From the NCBI GenBank assembly GCA_946807835.1, contig OX327694.1, positions 9,436,001 to 9,500,000 of the forward strand: a DNA stretch of 64,000 nucleotides. The letters are read 5' to 3'. Shown piece by piece: positions 31,979 through 45,163 of the stretch. Both the position numbers and the translations under genes were made by a program. The stretch comes from Ailanthus altissimus (lineage: Eukaryota > Streptophyta > Magnoliopsida > Sapindales > Simaroubaceae). The notes beneath the pieces were generated by a model that made no database searches, was not told the origin of the DNA, and saw nothing but the letters and a program-made list of their open reading frames with translations. How positions within the stretch are numbered: the first letter of the stretch is position 1; every line of letters begins with the position of its first letter.

Positions 31979-32488
31979 TGTTGAGCTTAAAATTAGTTGG
32001 CCCAATTAATTTATGCCACTTGTCCATTATTTAACTCTCAAAGCAATACACATGCAAACGAATGCAACACATTCATTCCTAACCATTCTAACAAAATACA
32101 ATAGCCCTATATGATTGCCAAAGGTTGACATGGAAAATCTAAATGTAGAGAATATGCATGACTTATTCAACAGTTGAGGAAAGATTTAAGGGAAACACTT
32201 ACAATTTCCCTTCAAATCTTATCTATAATTCTCTCTATTTCAAAGATAGATACTCACACACATTTATATTCAAATTTTTAGAATCGATTCTCTAAATTTA
32301 CCAAACGCTTACAAAAATACGCTTTTTAAAAAAAAAATCTCTACTTCACTAAAATTACCTTTCAATTTTTCTGACTTGACCGTAAAGTGTCCTTGTAGAT
32401 GGAACCAAGGAGTGTTCTCTGGTGCTTAGAGTATGATTAAAAATGGTTTTTGGACTCTTGATAGTAGAAGTTAGAACCAGTAACTTCA
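31979..32488 (+). repeat. 5' LTR of the Tat element
   Basis: This segment of about 510 bp starts TGTTGAGCTT and ends TAACTTCA. It aligns with 51144-51665 over shared blocks such as ACACATTTATATTCAA and AAAATTACCTTTCAATTTTT, at roughly 75-80% identity by eye. Confidence 0.8.
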
Positions 32489-32529
32489 ATAACACCGTCC
32501 GCTAAAACAAATTCATCTAACACAACCAC

Positions 32530-34577
32530 AAAGTGAAATGTGAGGTGTTTGATGAACAAAAGAGTGAAGATGGTAAGAACGAGGTGAAATCAAGATAGTT
32601 AACTAGATCAAGAAAACAGGGGTAGAGATGAACAAAGCAAAGTTGAGAATGAGATGGCGAACGAGATTCTTGCATCTGTGATAGGAGTTCGACAAAAAAC
32701 TTGAAGCAACTAAAAGAAACAAAGGAGAATAAGAAGTTGAAAGAAAGGTTGACAATTATTGAAGGATTTGAGAAGCTACGTGCCAATAAGAGATATGATC
32801 AACACTTATGACGTGCTCAATATGAGCGACCAAATTAGTATAATCTAAAAGACTTATCGAAGGAAGTGAATCAGAAGAAAGTCGAGATGCATTATGACAA
32901 GGCTAGTGGAAAGTAAAGATTATAAAGGGGATTAAGGAAAAATATAAAGGATCTATGAAAATGTTTGGGCCAGTAGAAGACAGTACCATGGCCATAGCTC
33001 AAAAAGTGAATCAGAATCCATTTTGACACAATCCAAAGTACTTTAAAGCCTTACAATTTTATGGTTCAAACTTTTAGATCTACGACAGAATGAAAGATCT
33101 ATAGGAACATCTCTTTCATTTCAACACCAAAATAATAATACACAATGACAATAAGCCATTAAAATGTATTACCTTCCTTTCCAGCTTGAAAGGATCAACT
33201 TAGATATAGTTCTGAAGCTTGTAGGAGAATTTAATATTATTGTATATCGAGATTTTCTCATAGCTCTTGGCTTAGTATTTACGACATTAAAAGATGAGGA
33301 AGATTGTGTCTATATTCCTAATGAAATATGGTGACAATGAGATTATTTGTAGGTTCCTAAAATAATCAACACGAAGTTGATTGAGATTGGCAATTGCAAC
33401 ATAAAAGTTTTTGCATAAGCATATCAAAAAATGGTGAAGTCGACTACATTATATTACCGGTATCTTTTGAATTTAGAGCAATAGATTCAAGAAAATGAAG
33501 ATGAAACAATGGTTCATAAAGAAGCAGTAGTGATAATCACTTTAAAAGAGGATAAATCAACAAAGAGGGAAGTTGATAAAAGAAAGAGGCCTTCCGGAGG
33601 GAATAATGATAGAGAATAGAATAGAAGGAAGTTCACTTTTCACCTATACCAATAAACACCCTAACAAAGAAAATTTGGCCAAGCACAAATATAGAGTTCT
33701 CTTTTGAAAGCCAAGAGCCATTTCGACTTTGGAAGAAGAAAAAGATAGATCAAAGCATTGTGCATCCATAATGAGTATGGGCATAACATCAACCACTGGA
33801 GATCTCTCAGGGGGTAGATTGTTAAGCAAACTCTTTGAAGCCCTTGAAGTTGTAGAAGATCACCAAAGGGAAGGAAAAAGTTGTGACCAGTGAGATAGAA
33901 GCAAATAGTAAGAAAGAAAAAGAAATGCTGAAAGTTGGGAAGTTAGAAGAAAAATGCCTAAACTTATCACAGCTAAACAAATATATAGAAAATGAATTAG
34001 CACCATCCAACCCTCATGAAGATAGTAATTTAGCATAACCACCTTCTCCAGGGGTAGGAAGAGATAAAATAACAACTAGATGATTAATGGCCAAAAGGTT
34101 TCCTTGACCCAGGGAAGAGTAAAATTACATAGCCTCAAGCATAGAAGGAATAATGGAAGTGCAGTTAGATAGTTTGGCCAATAAAAAGAAAGGTACTGGT
34201 AGGCGTCAACATAAATAAGAAAGCATAACAATAGATGATTAATTTGTTAAGAATAAACCAGAACGTTTTGACCTCAACACACAAAGACATGGTAACAATC
34301 GATCTAGAAGTATTTTTTACAAACTGAGTATTGATAAAGATTTCCTACCAGTGAAACAGACAAAGGTGTTTTGCACATAAGCATAACAAATTCATTACTG
34401 ATAAAGTAGATCAATTCCTAGAAGTTAGGTTCACCCAGAAGATACAATATCCTAAGTGGCTTTCCAACGTTGTGGTGGTCAAGGAATTAAAATGGAAAAT
34501 AGAGAGTCTGCATCAACTACATAACCTCAACAAAGCCACCCCAAATGATTTATCAAACATTGAATAGATGGTAAATG
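32530..34577 (+). pseudogene. Tat gag, protease region and start of RT (degenerate)
   Basis: Plus-strand translation gives broken gag-like text in 32900-33480. Later, at about 34320-34560, comes the entry to RT: LSIDKDFLPVKQTK, then EVRFTQKIQYPKWLSNVVVV, a Tat RT signature. Stops and frameshifts are frequent. The RT is interrupted at 34582 by the element inserted at 34583-37983 and resumes at 37989. Confidence 0.6.
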
Positions 34578-34582
34578 CTACC

Positions 34583-35920
34583 TGATTGGTGTGCTATAGT
34601 AGCTAAGCGCAAGTGCACGCTATCGTATTAAGTAATATAGGATTTTAAGTCCAGATATCGATCCCACAGGGACTATGCAATCTAATTCTATAAATTAAGT
34701 ACTAAAATTATACCTACTTAACTTTTATTCAGAAAACCAAAATCTGAAATTTATGTAACTAATCTAGTTCTCTCAATTAACTAAACAAAAGTAAAGAATA
34801 GAATTCACAAATAAAGATAATCTAGGATTTTGACTCGTCCCTTTGTATTTCATTGGATTTATTAACCACTTAGTTAATCCCTTAATACCAATTGATTGGC
34901 TTAGACACTAATCTCATCACAAGCCTCTGTCGATAGTCAAGTGACTATATTACGCATTCTAACAATCACCTATATGTCTATGGTAATCAAATCAGAATGT
35001 AATTCATTACGATCAAGTCTAAATTATACCATACATGCCACCTAGGTATATGTCTATCCTAGATGGAACTCATAGTTGTTACCCTATGATCATGCATCAA
35101 ACTACCCTAGGCTAAACACATGAATCCCTCCGTCGAGTTCATCATGGTTCCTCAATCATTCAAAATATTGATCAGGTATAATGAAAGTATTAAACACAAG
35201 ATAGAATGAATCAATTGAATTTATCAAGTTCATAAACTAAAATTTAACACAATCCAAATTCATACTAGGTTTACATAGTCTAACCCTAGATGAACAAATT
35301 AACTCATCACAAAACTAAAAGTATCAAACCAATTCATAAAGATCAACAAGAACAAGAACATAATGATAAAGAAAGAAAAGAAAAACTAATCAAAGTGACT
35401 CATTGATGTGCTTCTCCCTCAATTTTGACTTGAAGCTTGAATCTTGATCTTGATTCTTCAATCTTTGGCTTTGATCTTTGATTTGTGTTGTGATTCTCTC
35501 TCTAAGATTTTTTGCCTCTCTTTTCTCTCTTTTTCTCCTCTCATTTCTCTTAGAGTTTTTGGCTTTCTATTTATAGGTTTTTATCTTCAAAATACTATTT
35601 ACGAGTTACCGTAGAAAAAAAAAGGTTTACGGGGTACTATAGCAAAATACTATTTTCGACACTGTTCGCCGCATTGAGTGCCTCGGCGCTGGGTTGTGGG
35701 TGCCACAGCGCTCAGTCGCTGGCCTGGTGCCCCTTTCGTATTTTGAGCGTAACTTCTTCGTTTGACGTCCGATTCACCTCCTATTTGTTCCTATGCGTCA
35801 CATTTTCTATCGTGCATCTATTTATGATCAAAAACCACAATTAAATAGCCAAATAGTTGTAATTTGAGCAAAATACAAAAGTTGAGTACAAATTATACTA
35901 GTGCTTTTATGCCCTTATCA
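34583..35920 (-). repeat. Complete 3' LTR of the non-autonomous element
   Basis: The 1338-bp LTR begins, on the minus strand, TGATAAGGGCATAAAAGC and ends CTATAGCACACCAATCA. It has a GC-rich segment at about 35660-35740, a TATA box (CTATAAATA, about 35568) and CCTGTGGGATCGATATC (about 34655). Its first 206 bp match 37778-37983. Confidence 0.85.
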
Positions 35921-37777
35921 AATACCCCCAAACTTAAGACTTTACCCGTCCTCGAGCAAAACGAAGAAAAACATTCACAATTTATTCATGACTTAAAAAA
36001 TAAAAATTAAAAACTAAAAACAAGCTTAGGTTGATTAGATGATCAATATCGCTGTCTCAAAAGCTGTGAAAAATAGCACAAGACACTTTAGAAATCAATA
36101 AACAACTTTCAAGAATCCTCATACCATTGATCAAGTACTTCATTCTCCCTTGTTAATGATCACTTGTGTATGTGTGTAATAAGCAAGTAATTAGCTAAAT
36201 AGAACATAGATTTACTCAATACTTAAGAAAGTACATAAAGATGATATCTCGACATAGTTTCAATTATAACACTACCATAAGCTTGCTTTTCATACTACTC
36301 TCCATTAATGTAGAAATACACATGTCTAGGGATCTATTTAGGACTTTATTAGCTTGTAATGTAAGGCTAAGGTAAAGGTGGGTTATAAAGATATATATAA
36401 AGTACAAATCACACCATTAACACTTAGACTTTACTCAAAAACCTCTTGATTCCTTCTCCTCCTTGATTATTCATCTCTTTCCCAAAACTTATGCTATTCC
36501 CATTTTTCTTTTAATTCCTTTTACAAAGAATTTCTTCTTTTTCTTAAGCTAGGGGTATTATGCATTTAAACATTTCTTTTTTTTTCTTTTTTCTTTTTTG
36601 TTATGTACCCCCAAACTTAGAATGATATGCACATTCATGACTTATTGCTTTTCATTGCAGTACCCTTCTTTCATACATCCACAACCTTCTTCATTTTAAG
36701 AATATTTCTAAGTAAACTCAAGGTTTATGGTGCTACTGATAGATTTTAAGGTAAGTAAACTCAAAGTCTTTAAGCTTGTAATGTGGTTAAATAGAAAAAA
36801 TGGTTAATTAGGCTCCAACGGGGAGTTTAGGGATAAATATACATATAAGGTAGGCTCAAAAAGGCTCAAACGGTCCAAAGATGGCCTAATGTCATTTCCC
36901 TAAGCATGTGAATTCTAGGATTTCACCTCAAGTAGTAATCAAGCAAGTTCTAAAGTGTCGGTCTTCAAGACTGTGGTGTACTACTTAAGCATGAATAACT
37001 CTATGCAAAAAATTCAGCTAATACATGCTTCTTTCAATGTGCTCAAGAATAAGTGATCAAAAATAACTTTGAACTCAATCCAAGAATCATGATAAAAAAG
37101 TTATTTCAAGCATCTATTATTTTCTAAAAACTTGTGAAAATAAATTCAACAATTATTTTATTTCTTATCATGGACTAATGATCATCATCTCAACTAAAAC
37201 TTAACAACCTAAAAAAAAAATTTACTTCACAAGACAACCAACCAATATAAGCAGCAAAATAAACACAAGAAAGTGTGTTTTCCACCCCCAAACTTATATT
37301 AGACATTGTCCTCAATGTCTAAAAATAAATTTAAACGTACGAGAAACTCCCTTGGTAACTGAAGTTGAAGCAGTGCAGCATTATGTTCTGTTGAATGTGA
37401 ATGTGGTTCTCTTTGCTTCCAACGCTTGAACTTGCTCATGCTGCTTCATTGAATGCTTGAATTGCTGATTTATTCCTACAAAAAAAAAAACTAACATAAT
37501 TAAAACTGAAAATAAGCTAATAAAAATAAAATTTTACTTAGGTTGCCTCCTAATAAGCGCTTGATTTAACGTCGTTGACTTGGCGGGGCTCTTTCTACTC
37601 TTATGGAGGGTCAAAGTCAATAGTGGAAGCATTTTTATATGTGAGCTTGTTAGGTTTTATTTCTTTTAGCTTCCACATCTTCTTTATTTGATCTTGGGCA
37701 GCAACTTGTTCCTCTTTCTCCTCCTGTTTTTCGAAAAAACTTGAATCTTAGACCGATAAAGTGTCTCTTTTGTGCCC

Positions 37778-37983
37778 GTCGCTGGCCTGGTGCCCCTTTC
37801 GTATTTTGAGCGTAACTTCTTTGTTTGACGTCCGATTCGCCTTTCGTTTGTTCCTATACATCACATTTTCCATCGTGCATCTATTTATGATCAAAAATCA
37901 CAATCAAATATCCAAATAGTTATAATTTAAGCAAAATACGAAAGTTGAGTACAAATTATACTAGTGCTTTTATGCCCTTATCA
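37778..37983 (-). repeat. Truncated 5' LTR of the non-autonomous element
   Basis: These 206 bp match 35715-35920 closely and end exactly at the CTACC TSD. The homology stops abruptly at GTCGCTGGCCTGG (37778), where internal sequence is joined. A deletion removed the rest of the LTR, the primer site and the coding region. Confidence 0.85.
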
Positions 37984-37988
37984 CTACC

Positions 37989-38740
37989 CCAAGTTATGAA
38001 AGGTTGTCCTTCCTTGATGCAGCTCCAACCCAATAAAGATAAACCCAGAATATGAAAAAACAACAAGTTTCATTATTGAATATAGCATCTACTGCTACAA
38101 GAAAATGTCATTTGGCCTAAATAACAGTAGAGCCACCTACTAAAAGCTAGTTAACAAAATTTTTGGGAAAATGATTGGCCAAATAGTGAAAGCTTAAATT
38201 GATGACATGATGGTTAATGATACGAGGGTGGAAGATCACATTCAAGATTTGCAGTAAGTATTTAGTGTTCTAAAGAAGTTTAAGATACCCTTGAATCTCA
38301 CCAAGTACACCTTTTGTGTATCATCTGAAAACTTTCTAGGACATGTAGTCGGGGCAAGGAAGATCGAGGCTAATCCTACTCAAATATTCACTTTAATGCA
38401 ATCAATAGTTCCTTGAACACCAGAGGAAATGCAAATAATAACAGGGAGAATTGTTGCATTTAATTGCTTCATTTCTACAATGTCAGATAGATGTAGACCA
38501 TTCTTTTAAGCTATAAAGGTAAAGAATAAAGGAATATAGGGACCTGAATAGTCAAAAGCCTTACAAGATTTAAAGGAATATTTAAGGAAGGCATTGATTC
38601 TATCTTCCTCATTGCCTAAAGAAACATTATTTTTATATCTTGTAGTTTCTCATGCAGCTATTAGTATGGTATTGTTTTGAAACGATGGAGGTCAATAGAA
38701 TCCTATATTTTACACTAGCGAAGTATTGTTAGATGTCGAG
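37989..38740 (+). pseudogene. Tat reverse transcriptase remnant (continued) and start of RNase H
   Basis: Reading resumes after the insertion with a broken RT. KMSFGLNNSRATY and NKIFGKMIG correspond to the GLKNAGATYQ region of Tat RT, and a decayed active site follows. The RNase H begins near 38600 and is cut at 38740 by the small insertion at 38741-39213. Multiple stops occur. Confidence 0.6.
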
Positions 38741-39213
38741 TGTCACGTCCCAATTATTCTCAAGTATTTTCTCAAACACTTGGTGCGCGACAAAGCCTCT
38801 TAGAGGCCTTAAAGACTGCTGAAATGGATCGTGGGTCAGAGCTTCTAGAAGACCCGCTGACATGGGTGAAAAATCAGGCCAAGCCCACGACTTATTAGGG
38901 TTGTTAACCTTGATTAGAATTCTATAGAATATGTGATGGCATCTAAGAATATTCTAGGGAATATTATTCCATCTTGTATATACATCGTTAGATCATTTAG
39001 ATCTCAATCATCGATTGTATAGGGCTGCTAGTATATAAGGGAGAGACCCTCACTTATATAATTCATCTCATAGCTTTGTTTTCTCTTCAGCAATATAGAA
39101 AGCATTCGTGCAAATACTTGGTGTGCATGTTTTTCTTATTTTTGTGTGGTTTTCTTGGCTGCTTAGCACGCCATGCGTCTAAGGCTGCACGGTTCTCGAA
39201 AAGGTCCGTGACA
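38741..39213 (+). mobile_element. 473-bp solo LTR-like insertion with TGTCACG/CGTGACA ends
   Basis: The insertion begins TGTCACGTCCC and ends GGTCCGTGACA, a perfect 7-bp terminal inverted repeat. It splits the Tat RNase H frame: GATGTCGAG before it and CGAGGCAAG after it share CGAG, so the TSD is 4 bp, or 5 bp with one base lost. It contains a TATA-like TATATAAGG (about 39032). Size, TG...CA ends and TATA fit a solo LTR or TRIM terminal repeat. The family is not recognised. Confidence 0.65.
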
Positions 39214-41110
39214 CGAGGCAAGATACTCACTAGTGAAAAAAAGCTAATGTTGGCATTTTCTCAAGCAAAAGACTAGCTAAAACACTACATCAAGGCCCAA
39301 CAGGTAGTAGCGTATATTTTCTATCCATTGAAATGAATTTTTTCTAGAATAAATATTGTAGAAAGGGAGACAAAAATGGCGATCGGGCTGACAAACATGG
39401 ATATAGAGTATCGCTTTAGAAGTGTAATGAAGGGGTAGGTGATGATAGACTTCTTGCTTGAATTTGAGCTAATGGTAGAAGATAATACATTGCTTTCGAA
39501 AGAATTAGAAGAGGAATAGAGTTAAAGGATGCATATTGGTGGGTCTTCGAATCAAGGTTCTAGATTATAGGTCAGAATAAAGAGCCTAAAAGGGCTCATA
39601 CTCAACCATGCTATCAAACTCTTATCCCTAGCCTCCAATAATGAAGTAGACTATAAGAGCCTAATACAAGGATTGACAATAGCATCTGATGGTCAAAAAG
39701 TTATAAATTTACACTAACTCGACTTTGGCTACTTCATAGTAGTCTGATGACTGCAGTGCAAAAGAAGGTAGGATGAAAAGTTACCTCACCAAAGTAGAAG
39801 AACTAGTTAGAAAATTATCAGTGGTAACGATAAACCAATTTCAAGAAGTAATAACCTCGAGGCAAACAGATTGACTAAGAGTTCTCCTTTAAAAGACTAA
39901 ATCCACTAACAACCAGAAATAAGAGAGAGATGAAAGACAGCGTTAACAACATAATGTACTATGTGATGGTAATTACCACTAGTGGTGGGTGGATGAAAAT
40001 ATATATGGATTTCTCGTAGAATGTAGCCTTTTAGAAGAGCAGCAGGAGTCTCAGAAGCTTAGAAGCAAAGTGGGAATGTGTGTACTCATAGAAGAGAACA
40101 TGTATAGATGATCATTTATAAGACTATGCCTGTAATGTGTGAATTAAGATAAAGGGAAGAAGATTTTGACAGAGGTACATGAAGAAGCCTGTAAAAATCA
40201 TTCTTGTAGAAGGATTTTTGGACATAAAATCCTTCAATAAGGATATTACTAGCAAACACTAAATAAAAGGCAAAATAGTATGTAAAGAAGTATGAGAAGT
40301 GCTAGAAATATTAAAAACACGTAGCTTTACTTTACCTTGCAATTGGAGATCTTGATGTTGTTATAAGCTCGTGGTTATTTGTATAGTAAGAATGGACATT
40401 ATAAACCCTTTGCTAATAGCCACTTATGGAAAGAGATTTATTCTGGTGGTAACAAATTATCAGCAAATGAGTAAGAGATTTGTTCTAGTGGCAATAGATT
40501 ACTTTACCAAATGAGTTAAAGTCAAAGCCTACAACAACATAACTGGTAATGAGGTTAAAAATTTTATTTGAAACAATATTATTAGTAGGTATAGCACCTC
40601 TTAAGTGATAGTAACAGATAATGGAAAGCAGACTATTTATCAAATTATCATTGATTTTTTTAAAGCTTTTAAAATTCAACAAAGGTTCACTTTCAAATAT
40701 TGAAATGGCTATGCAAAAAATCATGAATAGATCCATCTTCACAATTTTGAAGAAGTAATTAGAATGGAAAAAAGAAAGATAGTTATAAGAACTTCTAAGA
40801 GTTCTATAGGCTTATAGAACGACTGAAGGAAGATCAACCAGAAGTTCTTCAAATACCTTGGTGTATGGAATAAAAGCTGTGCTACCAATAGAAGTATTCA
40901 TTCCAACTCTGCGAACCAAGATTATGTAACTCGAACTCAATGACGATGCACCATAAAAAAAAAAAGACCTAGCCAAAGAAGCAAGAGATTAATTGTTAGT
41001 CATGCAGTTATCTATCATGAAAGAAAAAAAGATAGTATGATAGGAAAGTAAGGAAGCAAATGCTACAAAAAATTGATTTGTTGCTGAGAGAGGTATTAGA
41101 TATCAACAAA
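39214..41110 (+). pseudogene. Tat RNase H and integrase remnant
   Basis: The RNase H continues after the small insertion. The integrase core is readable at about 40470-40690: VLVAIDYFTK, then IVTDNGKQT, the first two acidic sites of the D-D-E triad. Stops are frequent. The end of pol is near 41110 and nothing here could be active. Confidence 0.65.
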
Positions 41111-41159
41111 GAGTTTTGTGTTGAAAAGATACACTTTAAATTACATTTCTAAAAGAAAA

Positions 41160-41640
41160 TTGTTGCTCCTAAAGGGTCATGTGTTGCAAAGCAGTCCTTT
41201 AGAACGAGTTATGTGCTTAGATTATCAAATGGTCACTCTTCTTTAGAAGGGTTGTGTGCTGAAATGCAGTCATTCTTTTGAATGACTCGTGTGCTGAAAA
41301 GTAATCTTTTCTTGGAGCGAGTCGTGAACTTAGATTAGTATATGTCACTTCTCCTTGGAAGATTTGTATGATGAGAAGAAATCTTTCTTTGGAATAAGTC
41401 ATGTACTTAGATTATCAAATATAACTTTTTCTTTGAAGGGTCATGTGCTGAAAGCAATCATTCCCTATAAAATCACACAAATAGATCGACAAATACAAAA
41501 CATTGGAGTCTCTAGAAAGATTGTGTATTGGTCAGCAGTTCTTCAATGAAAAAAAAGCACTTGATGGATCAAAATATTATGTATCTAAGTATCTAAGCCC
41601 CATTAGATGATAAAGTACCAAAGTTTCAAAATATCTAACA
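41160..41640 (+). repeat. Degenerate short tandem repeats after Tat integrase
   Basis: Variants of TGTGCTTAGATTATCAAAT recur at about 41213, 41327 and 41403. Variants of GTCATGTGCTGAAA..CAATC occur between them. Units are unequal (about 75-115 bp) and decayed. Tandem repeats between pol and the 3' LTR are known from Tat (Retand-type) elements. Confidence 0.5.
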
Positions 41641-41652
41641 CCCTTAAAGTAT

Positions 41653-44600
41653 TGTTGTGTGGTATTTAAACACAAGTGCACGCTATTGTAAACAAATAAT
41701 AAAGAGTGAGTAAAGTATCATTTATACGAGAAATTGTTATTATTGTTATGTTAAGTACTAAAATTACATCTTCTTACTTTTATTCCTATGAATGAATATC
41801 AAAAGACAGTAATTTAAATTAAATAAACAAAAAACTAACAAGAGAGAAAAGACTAAGGACAACAAGATAGAGGTACTAATAATAAATCAAACCTAGGATT
41901 ACAACTATCCCTTAATATATTTTCTGAAGATTAATTCTTTAATATTTAAATCCCTCAATTGTAATTATTGGTCAAGACACTAAAGTATTCATAAGTCTCT
42001 CTTAATGTCAAGTAAGTATATCTCAATTTACCAAATACTTATATCTCTGTGGTAATTGCAATAAATCAAGATTTATTAAGAATAAGTCTTATTGACCATA
42101 CATACTAATTAGATATATCTCTATCTTAAGTTGAAACTTGTAAATCTCTCTATAATCATGGATCAAATTATCAAGGTCTAAATACAATGATGTCTTTCTC
42201 GAGTTTATCAAAGTATTCACAATTCAATCGTAATATTGGCTAGATATAATGAAGCATTAAGAATAAATAATTTGAATAATAAAGAATTGAGTTCAAATAA
42301 ATATAAAAAAAGATCCAACAATTAGGCATACATATTGAGTTCAAGTAATAACCCTATAAATAAATTTAGCTCATGGTGAAATAAAAAGTTCTAGAAGTTA
42401 TCAAAAACAATATTATAAAAATCTTAGAAAACTAAAAAGAATAAGAGTTGAAGAAATAAAATTAATTTGTTGCGATCTTCAATCTTCTAAGCTTCTTGAT
42501 CCTTTAGAAGCTGCTATTTCTTTATCTAAAGTTATTTTCTCTTAGGCTTCTTCTTCTCCTCTCTTCTTAATTATTAAAAAGAATTTTTGATCTTTTATTT
42601 ATAATTTTATATCTTTAAATTAGGGACAAATATCAAATATAAGTCAGATTATGATTTTTTTTGTGCAGATACTGTTCACGCATACTATTTGGGGGGTATT
42701 TTACATGTGGTGTTGCAGCACTGTATTTTGGGCGTTGGGATACTGAAGACACTGGAATTTGTTAAGGTCGGTGCTTACATGCTATTATTGAATGTACATA
42801 TACTTGTGTACTTATACAAATGTATATTCACATTAAATTGTTAATACTTATTTATATGGTATTATGCATATAACGTTACAGACATTATAGATCTGAAGGA
42901 GTTCGGATCAGATTTAAAAGAGTTTAGATAAGGGCTTATAGTTAGCCATGCTGAGACATATAATTGCTAAATGTTAGCACAGCTAAGGGTTAACTGGTTA
43001 TAATACTCAGCATATGCAAGAGTTGGAGCCTTGTCTGTAATGGGACATAAATCTGGGAATATATTAGTAACTGCATAGTTGCAAGAGTTACAATTGAGTG
43101 CCAGAAAATGCTAGTTACGCAAGTATGTTCTTGAATTATTGTCCTTGGTTTATTTCTGCCGATGCGGGTTTGTCGGTGGATACCTTTCTATATAGATCAT
43201 CATATGTCGTACCTATAGGGTATAGATGGTCGTTCCTAGTCGACCGTAAGCTTAGAGGTCGTATTGATATATGGGGATCCAGTTAGGACTGGATATGGGA
43301 AAAACTCACGAGTACCTCCGATAGACACCCTAGGTAAGCCGTCAACAGAGGGTCCTCTCGAGTTGAGTAGTATACGTGGTCCTTTGACCTGAGTGTCACG
43401 GTGGGCTTGTAAGTGATCCACCATACTTTAGTTGCACGCATGTCATAGACCTTTCATGGTGTGACCGCTGGGTGTCGCAGGGTATGGTCCGATACTTATG
43501 GAGTCCGGTGTGTACAGATATGGGATCCGTTAGCTCCCATATGAAGTTAGATATCCAGATGCTTCGAGACTGTATCTCAGAAAGTCTTGTGGCCACAAGC
43601 ATCAATCCTAGGAAAGATTTCCGCCAGGGTAAGGAGTTTGCACATATTGTTCAGTGAGATACAAGTCTGAAGATAAGACATGGATGCGCACTAGGGGATT
43701 TGACAGTGATAATCTATATCCTCACACATCCAAGATATCATGACGGAAGGACTATACGTATGCGTTGTAACCTCAACTTGCATGGTTCAACGTGCTGATT
43801 TGTATATCTGTGATATGTGCATGGGGCATTACTCACGGACTCATAGAATAGTTTCATTTGACGAATTGGGCGTAGGACCTAGGGATCTCGCGATATAGAG
43901 TGTACTCGTTGTGCATTGGGGCAGCATGCCAGATTAAATTATTTAATCCAGCAATATTCAGCACTACTATAGGAATGTATGCGTGTCTATATTTAAGTGT
44001 TAAATACAACAATTAGTTAATAATTGTTATTTACTAATTGCATTATGACACATGGCGCATTGTAGACCCTCGGTTGAGTTTTTTCAAGTGTGGGATATGG
44101 TGAGACCCACTAAGGGTAGACTTTGTAACTATTTATGAGAGACAAAATGGTCATTTCACACTATGATTATTTAATTGTTAAATAATCATTCTCTCTTATT
44201 ATTATATTATATTATATTATATTATATAATATATTATTATATAATATTATATATATTAATATTTTATTTAGGTGCCAAATAATTGGCACTCATTATATTA
44301 TTATAATTATTATATTATTATTTATACTATATAATATATTATATTATTATTTTATTATATATATATATATATAAAGAAAGAGAGAGAGAAGAAGAAGTAT
44401 GGTTTTTAAGATGGTGGCCGAGAGAAAGAGAAATGGAGAAGAAGAAAGAAAGAAAAGAAAAGAAAAGAATAAGAATAAGAAGAAGAAAAAAAAAATAGAA
44501 AAAAATAAAATTGTTTCATTTTTTTCTATGATTCTATTTGAAGCAATGGTGGATTACTTCAAATTCTCCATTTCTTATCCTTTTGGAGAAAATTATATAA

Positions 44601-45163
44601 AAACACACAACCGGCCATTTTGGAGTTTAAAAGTTAAACCCAGTACTGCATATAGGGCTGCTATTTTAGTTCACCAAGTCCACCATATTGGTGACTAAAA
44701 CTGCCCACGAGTTAGTCTCCATGCAGACTCTGAAAAAATACATGTATAACATTACACGTTGAGGTGAGTTCTTTACCCTATTAATATATTAATATGATTA
44801 ATATATTTATTTATTGTGTTTATGGTTTAATTCACACGCTTCCGTCACGTATAATTCATATATGATATGTATTTTAGGCAATAGATACAATTGCACATGC
44901 ATACACCCACGTGTATTAAATCCCCCGACAACAGAATTGCCACCCCCAGTGTTGGTTTTTAGATGCCTCAGTGGCATCACTATAGCAATCACTGTAGTAG
45001 ATTTGATGTTTTGCCTTATTTTCTTTATATTTTCATCTCAAATAGCTCCATTGACATTAATCCTACAAAATAGTAATAAAACATATAAAAAAACCTAATA
45101 TTATTATTAAGATGAACAATTAATCAAGTGAGTATAAATAATAGATATAATTTACATGTATCA
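41653..45163 (-). repeat. Old family A-like solo LTR, interrupted
   Basis: The left part (CACAAGTGCACGCTATTG, about 41670) and right part (after 44938) together make about 1.33 kb once the nested LTR at 42760-44933 is removed, the same size as the LTR at 34583-35920. Gene-like TATA and GC features are decayed. Possible TSDs are AGTAT (41648-41652) and AATAC (45164-45168), matching at three of five positions with two transitions, so the boundaries are approximate. It lies within the Tat element after the tandem repeats. Confidence 0.5.
42760..44933 (+). repeat. Solo LTR, family B, copy 1
   Basis: The 2174-bp LTR begins TGTTAAGGTCGG and ends CCCCCGACAACA. It has a perfect TSD, GAATT, at 42755-42759 and 44934-44938, and interrupts the older LTR at 41653-45163. 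At 44200-44370 it holds a long ATTAT/TA-rich run and then a GA run. No coding sequence is credible; the Lys-rich frame at 44399-44698 is low complexity. At 43743-43771 it keeps the uninterrupted counterpart of the solo Athila LTR site at 56413. Confidence 0.9.

Larger units (their letters stand above)
34583..37983 (-). mobile_element. Non-autonomous Athila-like LTR element (deletion derivative)
   Basis: A minus-strand insertion of 3401 bp lies within the Tat RT, with a perfect TSD, CTACC, at 34578-34582 and 37984-37988. It has a complete 3' LTR (34583-35920), a 1.86-kb internal part without gag or pol, and only the first 206 bp of a 5' LTR (37778-37983). Internal landmarks on the minus strand are ATTGAGGACAATG followed by AAGTTTGGGGGTGG (about 37280-37320) and a polypurine tract GTTTGGGGGTATT next to the 3' LTR. 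These are the same marks as in the Athila-type element at 8511. Primer-binding site and coding genes are lost. Confidence 0.85.

Noticed and set aside
39076..39276. 66-codon frame with a hydrophobic stretch that could look like a signal peptide
   Set aside because: It lies in the U5-like end of the 473-bp solo LTR and runs across its insertion boundary into unrelated sequence.
44200..44370. ATTAT/TA-rich run as a possible replication origin or matrix-attachment site
   Set aside because: Simple-sequence expansion within a solo LTR; the related copy near 58420-58530 shows the same type of run, so no special function is supported.
44399..44698. 99-codon frame rich in Lys and Glu
   Set aside because: It starts in a GA-rich microsatellite and is low-complexity AAG/GAA repetition inside a solo LTR.
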